From Lethocerus indicus (lineage: Eukaryota; Arthropoda; Insecta; Hemiptera; Belostomatidae): a stretch of 64,000 nucleotides of DNA. Under the pieces are notes generated by a model. It did no database searches and was not told where the DNA came from. It saw only the letters and a program-made list of their open reading frames with translations. The DNA is taken from assembly GCA_019843655.1 (NCBI GenBank), contig JACDQD010000002.1, positions 17,011,154 to 17,075,153 of the forward strand, in the 5' to 3' direction. Shown here piece after piece: positions 55,365 to 64,000 of this stretch. Numbering within the stretch: the first letter of the stretch is position 1; the number at the start of each line of letters is the position of its first letter. The translations under genes and the position numbers were made by a program.

Positions 55365-56402
55365 TCATTTTCCATTTGATTTCATCATTTTTATAATCTT
55401 CTTATTGCTATACCTAACAGATTTCATAATCCCAGCAGTCAAAATCCCTTTTAAACTCTGTTTAATACTAGAATCAAACACTATAGTTCTGAGTGATCTG
55501 GTGAGCAAATCTGAAATATATGGAAATTGAGCTATGGAGTTCAAGACTTCTTCAGTGTCATGGACTCTCCTACCAGCTAATTTTATCCATGAAAGGGCAA
55601 GGGCTTTCTGCACATCTTTAGGAAGTTGGAATAAGTGAAACGTCCTTGTCGTAGAACTCATATCCTGCATACACGTTTGATCAATAGGCCCATCACTAGG
55701 TATTTCTACATAATCTTCAAATCCTTTAAGGTATGGCTTGTACATGGCTTTGAAAGCTTCCACATGAGGATCAACAATATTGCTGACTTTGTTCTTATCC
55801 TCACCAAATATCATTCGAAAATCCCCATTATAGGATAAATTTGCAATAGTCATATATAATTGTCTTTCAGTAAAAAATTCAGGAAGAATAAGAAATGCTG
55901 TATGGAGGGCACTTAGAAGATTCATTCTCAAAGAAGAAACCAACTGGCTGTCGGTGGGCTGCACCAAAACCTGAACAGGTTTATGCAGCCTGCCAGCCAA
56001 ATATAAATAATTCCAGTCTAACAGATCGTTTACTAAATCAATAGTCTTAGTCACACCGTACTTTAGCATCACATTCTCTTCCGGTATCTGAATCATAGTG
56101 TTGTAGTATACTCTGGCTGGTAACTTTTCTTGGACGGCAGTTATGAAAGAATGGCCCAAACGTTTCAGCCCCGAATAATGATGGGGGTTCATGTGTATAT
56201 TTTGGCCGTGAAAACCGTTGGAATCGTCGACAACGAAAACCATATCGATCATCGGTTTTGAAGTGATCACACCGGCCTGTTTGAAGACGCCTGATCCATA
56301 AGCGAAGCAAAATCTGAAGTACTGTTCCGGAAACATGGACAATATCCGGGAGTACAGGTCAGGTACGACTGGAACAAGAGTTTTAACCGCGGCGGCCGAC
56401 AT
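55365..56402 (-). CDS. Tamm41: TAMM41, mitochondrial phosphatidate cytidylyltransferase
   Basis: TAMM41 (yeast Tam41) makes CDP-diacylglycerol from phosphatidic acid and CTP on the matrix side of the inner mitochondrial membrane, the entry step to cardiolipin. The single open frame has 345 residues, close to family size. Visible family features: FCFAYGSGVFKQ (nucleotidyltransferase glycine motif), MIDMVFVVDD (catalytic acidic pair), HYSGLKRLG, VMLKYGVTKTIDL and LAGRLHKPVQVL. The ATG at 56402 gives MSAAAVKTLVPVVPDLYSRI, a plausible short targeting segment. No lesion is seen. The gene is intronless, unlike every other intact gene in the window, which suggests an ancient retroposed copy or intron loss. 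It is head-to-head with heparanase, 1.08 kb apart. Confidence 0.95.
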   Translation of the reverse strand: MSAAAVKTLVPVVPDLYSRILSMFPEQYFRFCFAYGSGVFKQAGVITSKPMIDMVFVVDDSNGFHGQNIHMNPHHYSGLKRLGHSFITAVQEKLPARVYYNTMIQIPEENVMLKYGVTKTIDLVNDLLDWNYLYLAGRLHKPVQVLVQPTDSQLVSSLRMNLLSALHTAFLILPEFFTERQLYMTIANLSYNGDFRMIFGEDKNKVSNIVDPHVEAFKAMYKPYLKGFEDYVEIPSDGPIDQTCMQDMSSTTRTFHLFQLPKDVQKALALSWIKLAGRRVHDTEEVLNSIAQFPYISDLLTRSLRTIVFDSSIKQSLKGILTAGIMKSVRYSNKKIIKMMKSNGK

Positions 56403-57016
56403 GTTTAAGGAACGAATAAATAGAATAGGTAAGCCAAGGTATCACATATCTCCACAGGTACAAAGGTATGTAAAACCTCCAAGATTGTTACCCGAGGCGG
56501 GAAGAGCGTACCTCGTGGCACAACCACAACAAGAATTGATGCCAGCAACGGACACTATGTCCCGCCTCCTACTCCATATTAAGGCTGAAAAATGGGTTTA
56601 TTTTTTAAAATAAAAATAATTTCCAAACTTTGAAATCAATTTCAGTTAAATTCTTTACTTCAGCATAATAATAATAAGTGAGTACATCAAAATATTTTAT
56701 TTAAAGTCTTAATAAAGTTACATTTATTAAAGTCACAGCAGACCAATATGCAAATGTGATACATTTTTATTTGTGTTTCTTCTTATTTGTATAATAAGGT
56801 GTGATTCAAATCCAGTTTTTTTTCGTTTCCTGATTTTATTTCTATTATTCTATTATTATTTTCTATTATTCTTTCTATTATTTATTGAACTTAGTAAATT
56901 GAATAATTCTGGAATGACAGAGCTCATGGTGATATTTTTGAGGGTGTGAACCTACAATAAGTCTAATTAAAAAAATGTAGGAGGAAAAATAAATAAAAAA
57001 TGTAGTTATTTCTCAT

Positions 57017-57100
57017 TAGTATGGTTATAGTGCACTGTTAAAGTGCAGGGTAATATTTGACAGCAGCATGGGCTGAAATCCCAATATTTGAATTCAATAT
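57017..57100 (+). mobile_element. SINE-like fragment with tRNA-type A and B boxes
   Basis: ATGGTTATAGTGCACTGTTA resembles an A box. About 35 bases later GGGCTGAAATCCCAA resembles a B box. Order and spacing fit a tRNA-derived SINE. It is short and diverged, and lies upstream of heparanase. Confidence 0.4.
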
Positions 57101-57171
57101 TGGGCTGCCCCAAAACAATACTTGTATCCAAGTATGTTCATATCCACTTATATAGTATCAAAATATACTTA

Positions 57172-57360
57172 TATCGTAGTTAAAGGTCCCTACAAGCAAT
57201 TTTAACGGTGCTAGAGGCCGATAAATGTCAAGGAAAAAATTTCAGAGAACAAGGACATATTATATACCAAAGTCCTCGTCTCGAAGAGCATAACAAGAAT
57301 ATCGTAGTTAGAAATCGCTAGATCAATATTAACGTCGCTAGAGACCGATAGACTTAAAAA
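57172..57360 (+). repeat. Degenerate tandem duplication upstream of heparanase
   Basis: TATCGTAGTTAAAGGTCCCT followed by TTTTAACGGTGCTAGAGGCC recurs about 126 bases later as TATCGTAGTTAGAAATCGCT followed by ATTAACGTCGCTAGAGACC. The two units keep the same order and spacing. Function is unknown; it may be part of a repeat element. Confidence 0.65.
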
Positions 57361-57486
57361 CATGAATGTAGGCCCGCTTTATTGGCGTAGTTTGCCTCAG
57401 ACCCTGTTGACGTTGGAAACACTTTTACAACCTCCCCCTTGTGGCGGAATGTCGTTTTGAATATTCAGTTATAAATATTAACCCTT

Positions 57487-60400
57487 ATGTGGCTTCTAGT
57501 ATCAGATTTACTCTATTGTAGGCTCCGGTATGTCCATTTCGCCCTGGCGGTGCTGCTGGTGTGCGCGTTAGCGACTCTAATGTCAATAAGTCAGAGTGAA
57601 GTGTTATTACTGAATAAGGGTTTCAAACCAAATTTGAGACTAGGGGCTTTGAGCAATGCCGAATGGTTGAACACGTCTCCCGACAAAATTTCAACGTTTC
57701 GCCTGAACACCGCGAGCATTCTTCATGTAACCGACAAACGATTCTTAAGCTTTTCAATTGATTCGTCCCAAATTCACCGTGGGTTCATACAACCGTCATT
57801 GAAGTATGACTATTGAATGATTTGTGTTCACTTACGCTTTCCAGTCGCATGTGCCAGAACTTGTTACGAATAACATGTCACATTAAGTAGACATGGATAC
57901 ATTATAAGTAATGTCAAAGCTGTACATTTATTTTGTTACCGTTAATGAATTATTACTTTCTTCTAATTGAATGGGATAGAGTTGTTTTTTTATTTTGTTG
58001 ATTAACTTAGTTTTTCTTTATTATATATTTCCAGAAAAAATATCACCTTTTAAGGATTGTAGACTTTAAAACTGTCTCTCTTTTTGTTATTGATTCCAAT
58101 ATTTGGCTGTTCCTTGCAGGGATCCAAAGCTAAGAACTGTAATATCACATTTAAGTGGTGGTTATTTACGGCTTGGAGGTAATGCAGCAGATCTCGTCAT
58201 TTTCAAACCATCCAATCGTGCATGGCCGTACAAGTTTCTTCCTCTAGATGCTGGAGAGTGTATATATGATAATCTAAATTGCCCTGTTACTGATAAAAAG
58301 ACTATAAAAACATTTGCAATGTCTGGTATGTTATTTCAAATTTAATGTTGAAAGAAAAAGAATCTTCATCTTTCATCTGATTATTAGTAATATAATTGTT
58401 GCAGGGGTTGACTGGATAGAGATCAATGAATTTTCCAAAGCTACAGGATTAAAACTTTTATTTGATTTAAATGTTCTGTTGAGAGTAAATGATACTTGGG
58501 ATTCCACCAATGCTGAATCAATCTTGGATTTTTCATTTGCACAACAATACGAAGTGGACTGGCAACTTGGAAACGGTAATTTATTAATAATTGTAATTTC
58601 GTATTGCTATGGTACCCATTTACTCAGCAATTACAGTACTGGTCAATTAGAAAAATATATGTAGGGGTTCCAAAAGAAGAAGTGTTATTTAACATTCCCT
58701 GAAGAAGAAACCATGAAAACCATTTTTTACTCTAAGCATTATGCATAATACATTTCATAATATTTTTTTTAAACATGTTATGGGTCAAAAAAGGTATGTG
58801 TTCTCTTTTTAAACAATTTTTCAATGTAGAACATATTTAACCTGCAGACCTATAACAGTACTCATGTGTCTAATAAGGAAATATGTTCACTGTATGTGTC
58901 TATTGTAGTGCTAATTTGAGTAAATATTTCAGTGATTTGAGTATTATTTGCTATACTTTGAGCATTTATTACTAATTGACAATTTTGAATTTGTACTGCA
59001 ATTTATTATTATTGTTATTATTTTTAACACAATTTTTTTTAAATGTTTGTTTTGTGGTATATTGTTTCAGAACCGAACGCTTTCAAAAATACATTTGGTG
59101 TTGATGTTCCACCGAGTAATCTTGCTGCTGATTTTGCAACTTTGCGTCAACTGTTACAGCGTTACAGTTTATACAACTCTTCTCTTTTGGTAGGACCGGA
59201 TGTGACTAGACCAAAACGCTTGTTCTTGCCTTCAGACACATACCTTACAGACTTCCTTGCAGCACGGGCACAAGTTGATGCTATTACCTGGCACCAGTAA
59301 TTGAATATATGAATATAAATATATATGTATATATGCCATAAGTACATCTATTATGTTCCATACCTGACCATCTGTGCCTTTAAATTTTTTAAACTAAGTA
59401 TATAAGTATGAAGTAACATTGCCACTTTTTGATTAGATTTCTACAATTTTTGCAGTTATTATACTGGCCCAAATGCTACCTTGGAAGATTTCTTGAATCC
59501 AGCACTGTATGATAGCTTCCGTCACAGTTGCCAGGTTATGTATAAAGCGGCACAAAAATCTCATGCCCCACTGAAACCAATGTGGATCGGTAAACAGCTG
59601 TGCACATCTCATTAAAATAATAGATATTATGCAAAACTAAGAGGACTATTATTATTAGGAGATTGTTAATTAAGAATTGATTATTGTAAATATTGAACAT
59701 TGGCTATGCGTGAAATGTTGACAGGTGAAACTGGTTCAGCTTATGGTGGCGGTGTTGCTAATTTGTCAGACAGATTTGTTTCAAGTTTGCTTTGGACAGA
59801 TAAACTTGGTACAACTGCAAGAGAAGGAATTTCATTGATCATTCGTCAATCGTTATATCGTGGTCACTACTCATTGCTTGATCAAAACACACTTGAACCT
59901 AATCCGGTAAGTTAATTTCGGACAAACTTAATTTTAATTTATCTGCTTATGATAAATGTTATTTAAGTAACGGTGGGTTTATTATTATTTATTGATGTTA
60001 TATGTTGATACTTAAAGAAAAGGAGTTTTTTACTTATAGTTAGTTTACAGATGGTGGTTCAGGTAGGATATTGACTTCTTTAATTGGGTTAAAGCTAAGA
60101 TAACATTAACATTAGGTTTCTATACTGCCAGCAGCATAAACAAATTTGAAATTACTTCCTTAACCCTAAACCAAACAGTTATTAAGATTTTGTAAAACTA
60201 CTTTCATAAATTTACAATCTAATTAACAGATCTACATATTAAATGTGGATAAACTATCTGTTAAGATAGGTATGAGGGTAGAACATTATTTCTTCTACAT
60301 ATAAAAGAGTAATTATAGTGCTATTATTATTATTATTAAATGTATATTTTAATTCATTTGAATTTTCAATAAATTTGTTTTTTGTTCCCAGGACTACTGG

Positions 60401-61270
60401 GTGAGCATTCTTTTCAAGAAATTGGTTCAAAATAAGGTGTTGAACATATCAAATATTGGGGAAGACGATGATGGAACATTTCGTGTTTATGCTCATTGTT
60501 CAGATCACAACAAGATTGTTGTTTTTGGAGTTAATATTGTCAATTTGACAAATGGACTTAGCCTGAAATTGAATACCACAGGACTACTTTATTCTTTAAC
60601 TGGAGCCTCAGATTTATTATCTCAGTAATTATATAATTTTTGTTGTAATCATATTATGTATTCTTAAGAAACATTTATTGAGGTGAAACAAGGTCTGCAC
60701 ATATGTCTGAAATGTTTCAGACAAGTTTGCTTGTACCAATTTCTTAGAATAATTATGAGGTGTAAGAGGGTTAAAAAGGAATTATGTGTGAGCTTCCTTT
60801 GAGTTGACATTAAAATTAACAGTATTTTATGAGAACAGTGGTGACTATTTTTTATCGGTTAGTGATTTACACTGAGATTTTATATATGTTTACATGACAT
60901 AGAATTCTTTATCCTGTCAGTAATATGCAGACATAAAAAAAAAGATTTCTATGTTTCTTTAGCTAAAAAATTAGTACATGAGATTTTGCATCAGTTCAGA
61001 AAAATGTTGTCATCATTGATTATTTTAGAATTTACTGAAATAGTATAAATATAATTCATGTTATGGTCGTGGTCATGCCACTTCAATATTTAATGTATAT
61101 GTGTTTCTGGTTTCAGACATGTCCGTCTAAATGGTATTCCACTTACTCTTACTGATGGAAAGTTACCTGCCTTTTTGCCAGTTGTAGTGTCTTTATTAAA
61201 ACCTGTACCTATACTGCCTTATTCAATTTTCTTTTTGCAAATTAATTTAAATTTGACTGTTTGTTTATAA
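57487..61270 (+). CDS. Hpse: Heparanase (GH79 endo-beta-glucuronidase)
   Basis: Heparanase cleaves heparan sulfate chains of proteoglycans in the matrix and lysosome. Eight exons close in frame: 57487-57803, 58120-58325, 58405-58575, 59071-59296, 59456-59589, 59725-59906, 60392-60624, 61117-61270. They total 1,623 nt, or 540 residues; human HPSE has 543. The N-terminus has a hydrophobic signal/anchor (FALAVLLVCALATLM). The GH79 core is clear: LRLGGNAADLV, the proton donor in WQLGNEPNAF (Glu about 232), ITWHHYYTGPNATLEDFL, and the nucleophile in IGETGSAYGGG (Glu about 353). Both catalytic glutamates are present, which favours an active enzyme over the inactive HPSE2 type. The donor Glu codon and the Gly just before the nucleophile are each split by an intron. 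The C-terminus ends in a hydrophobic stretch (PILPYSIFFLQ), as in HPSE. Confidence 0.95.
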
Positions 61271-62475
61271 TTTTTTATTTCATTAAAGTTAGATAACCAA
61301 AAAATGTTTCTAGTGGATTTTAAATTTTATCTTGGTTATGCAGTTTATATATAGAAGAATTTTAGTTTAGTTCAGAAGGAAATCTTTATTAAAGTTTGTT
61401 GAGTGTTCTGGAGTTAAGTGACATTCACTTGATTCAGATTCACTATTAATTGAAATTGAGTTGCCCTAATAGGGATTCAGATTTGGGACACTCCTTTGGT
61501 CATGGGAGTTCATCATCTGGACCACAGAAAGGAACAATTAAATGGAAAGTACCATGAATACCAATTCATGGTTATGTTGTATAGTGGTGTTCATACATAC
61601 TATAGATCAGATGATAAGAACTTCCCATGGAAAGTGTGGTCTCAGATTTGATTCTGTGTAATTTGCACACTTATCAAGAGTTTTAATTTGTGAGATATGT
61701 AATATTGTTTTTAGTATAGATTTTTTAAAAATCAATATATATATTCTTGCATTTAGCCACATATTGGTTATACAATTGTGATAATATATAGTTCTTCATC
61801 TATGTAATGGATTCCAAATGTTGAGTTCAAAATATTTGTGATAATACTAGTGTATTATAAACTTTTTATTAACATTGAATGTTTAAAATTAAGTCTGGGA
61901 TCTAAACTCCTGGGTCCTCATGTGTAACCTTACAGAATATAGTGGTTTCAACGACATCAAAATAAGTAGGGAAATTAAATATGTTAATGATTTATTCCCA
62001 TGTTTCATTTCTATTGAATCCAGGTTCTTGGCCAAAATTTATATGAAATATACTCATAACAAGATACATTTTTTGTAATATACTGCATTAATTTTGATAC
62101 ATAACAATAGGATTTAATTGTAGTATTTTTCAATTGGTGTTACTTAAGTATCTATCTTAAGATGTAATTATGTATAGTCAAATAAATATATTTTTTAATA
62201 AAATCTGATTCATGTTTATTTACCTATATTAGCAAATTGTAAATGGAGTAGTACAAGTTCTTATTAGTTTGTTATAACATAATTACAAGATTAATTAAGT
62301 GTAAGAAGAAGATAATGTTAAAATGTAAGGCTTTGAAATTTTGCATAGGTGTTTAAAAAGGTTTGGTAACCTCATGATGTGTGGCCCTTTAGTTGTTATT
62401 GGCAACTAAACCCAGTACATGCAGTCACTGAATTGAAGTTTTCATTATTCACAAGTGTATCAGTGTATTGTTAAA
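61271..62475. other. Intergenic region downstream of heparanase
   Basis: AT-rich DNA that includes the heparanase 3' untranslated region. No coding exon is supported. A mid-section (about 61440-61680) is less AT-rich and may be an old repeat, but I cannot name it. Confidence 0.55.
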
Positions 62476-62545
62476 ATGTTTATATGTATTGCACTCGTTT
62501 TTTTAGAAGGTGTTGTTTATAACATTAATTAAACAACTTAGTGAT

Positions 62546-62613
<68 letters not shown>

Positions 62614-64000
62614 TGTATATTCCTTAAAAAAATTAAAATATACAATACCAATAAATAAACAAATTAAAAATAATATAAAGTGTGAAAAAATATATAAAAT
62701 AATTAAATAAATTACTTCTTTTCAGCTCTTTTTACTGCATGTATGAATTGTAACAAAGTAAATAAAAGGGGTTTTTCAACGTCTTACTCCAATACAGAAT
62801 TGCAAACTATTTCAACTCTTTCGGAAATAGATCTTCTAGAGTGCATAATTTTCTTAGGTAATCAACCCATAACTCCTGAGCAAGCCAGAACTATATGGTT
62901 TGAAATTGTGCAGGTATTTATTAAAACATCTAACTTATAAATATGAAGAATATGATCATTATATAAAGAATATTATGCTTGTTACAAACTGAAGCTGATT
63001 ATTCACTATTGGATCTATGTAATAAGTTTGATTTGGATTAGTTCATTAAATTATACTCCTATAAACAAGTAAAAAAGTAAATAAACATTTGTAGTTCTTT
63101 GTAGATCAATTGTGTTAGAAATTAAATACACAGTCAAGAGAAATAAATATAAAAATGAATGACTGGAAAAGTAACTTACTATGGAAGCTTAGTCACCAGT
63201 TATTGATCAATCAAATCAATTTCATTAAAGCCAAAGATGTGACTAGAAGTAGAAAATTATAAGAATGATCCTTTCCAAACTCTCAGAGCCCATAAATCAA
63301 ATACTTTAAATTTATCTGTTATGTTTATGATTGTCACATTGTAATTGTAAAGTTCAAACAATGTGTTATTTATTAAATATATGTAAAGTACAGTTTTATT
63401 AATTTCAGGTCTATGGCTCAGAATGTGAAGTTCCTGAAAAAGTCTTGAAATATCTTGGTAAGATTGCATGTGGAATTCCACCAGCCCATTTTGGAAATTT
63501 ATCAATAATTGATATAGACACAGTGGCTGCTTTTGGAAAATCCGCATTCCTTTCTGGGAGACAGGTTAAAGCCAAACTGTTTCTGTTTATAGAAATTCAC
63601 TTTATAATATTGGATCATTACAATATTTATTTTTAAATAGTTGTCAAGCCTACAAAGGAGAGTTTCTTATCAGTGGAGTGGAAAAGAGATGAGTGACTTA
63701 ACAAAATATGATCTAAGTGCCTTAAGGCAAATAATTTGTGCTTTCAACTCATCCACCTTATATATGATTCATCCAAAAGAATACAAGTAGAAGATTTCAT
63801 ATATTTATTTTAGATTTTAAACGATTGTATATTTAAACATATGGAATTACTTAAGAAATAGATCATCTCTTATTTTTAAACAGGGAGGCAGCTGAAGACC
63901 TGTCGGTGTTAGTGGATTGCCCTCATGAAATAATGGTTGAACTTGCAAAACTAGCTGTAAAATCTGAAGCATTCAACCATCCTAAAATTTGGACATCAAC
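62476..64000 (+). CDS. Unidentified multi-exon gene, 5' part; possibly stereocilin/otoancorin-like
   Basis: Four exons are well supported by splice sites and phase: 62726-62913, 63409-63564, 63641-63786 and 63884 to the window edge. They encode a cysteine-containing, leucine-rich, probably helical protein with blocks such as LGKIACGIPPAHFGNLSI, IDTVAAFGKSAFLSG, YDLSALRQIICAFNSS and LAKLAVKSEAF. Short helical units of this kind, with I-x-C before a proline turn, recall the mesothelin/stereocilin/otoancorin superfamily, but I am not sure. A possible first exon at 62476-62509 (MFICIALVFLE, donor AAG/GTG) joins in phase to 62726 and would give a signal peptide; this is inference. The intron between them holds the (CA)n(TA)n array. 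The 3' end lies outside the window. Confidence 0.6.
62545..62608. repeat. Compound (CA)n(TA)n microsatellite
   Basis: A CA run of about 26 bases passes directly into a TA run of about 36 bases, within the presumed first intron of the gene at the right edge. Confidence 0.95.

Larger units (their letters stand above)
56403..57486. promoter_or_regulatory. Divergent promoter region between TAMM41 and heparanase
   Basis: Both genes are transcribed outward from this interval. It contains a SINE-like fragment (about 57017-57100), a degenerate tandem duplication (57172-57360) and a CpG-richer block near 56460-56580 close to TAMM41. No TATA box can be assigned with confidence. Confidence 0.5.

Noticed and set aside
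61440..61680. Possible SINE downstream of heparanase
   Set aside because: No convincing A/B box pair with tRNA spacing could be identified.

Overview
The window is nuclear DNA from an insect. The genes carry many GT-AG introns, the intergenic DNA is AT-rich with long (TA)n arrays, and it holds a Ty3/gypsy-type retroelement, a fold-back MITE and tRNA-derived SINEs. The double-CUB serine protease with a C-x-CGWAN linker resembles proteases annotated in true bugs and Hymenoptera. A hemipteran host is my best guess, but the species is not determined.

Layout. 1-8250: CpG-rich DNA with no confident gene except a degraded Harbinger-like fragment at 4935-5205. 8251-8436 (+): last exon of an unidentified gene, tail-to-tail with ERCC3/XPB (8599-15063, -; 16 exons, 788 codons). 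15842-16090: zinc-finger fragment of transposon type. 16998-25224 (+): double-CUB trypsin-like protease. Its third intron holds an antisense, decayed Ty3/gypsy element (18684-23725), and its sixth exon has a frameshift. 25225-28499: fold-back MITE and several (TA)n arrays. 28500-49955 (-): MEGF8, reconstructed as 37 coding exons with closed phase (2,925 codons plus stop), with a probable non-coding first exon near 51.3-51.45 kb. 51.68-52.70 kb: a cluster of duplicated non-coding segments. 52910-54421 (+): cytochrome P450 (CYP6-like) pseudogene. 55365-56402 (-): intronless TAMM41. 57487-61270 (+): heparanase, 8 exons, 540 codons, head-to-head with TAMM41. 62476-64000 (+): 5' part of an unidentified gene that runs off the window.

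How it fits together. There is no operon-like cluster; these are independent loci. ERCC3 is the TFIIH translocase used in transcription initiation and nucleotide excision repair. MEGF8 is a giant type I membrane protein whose cytoplasmic tail keeps a variant of the MASRPFA motif, linked in vertebrates to the MGRN1 ubiquitin ligase and to reduced Hedgehog/BMP receptor levels. TAMM41 makes mitochondrial CDP-diacylglycerol for cardiolipin. Heparanase cleaves heparan sulfate.

Points most worth a second look: the tRNA-Phe primer binding site and odd flanks of the retroelement, the frameshift in the protease, the sharp CpG-content boundary at about 8.24 kb, the MITE with a second end-copy inside MEGF8, the multi-lesion P450 relic, and the unassigned gene at the right edge. 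I saw no bacterial-type system, CRISPR array, rRNA or intact tRNA gene.
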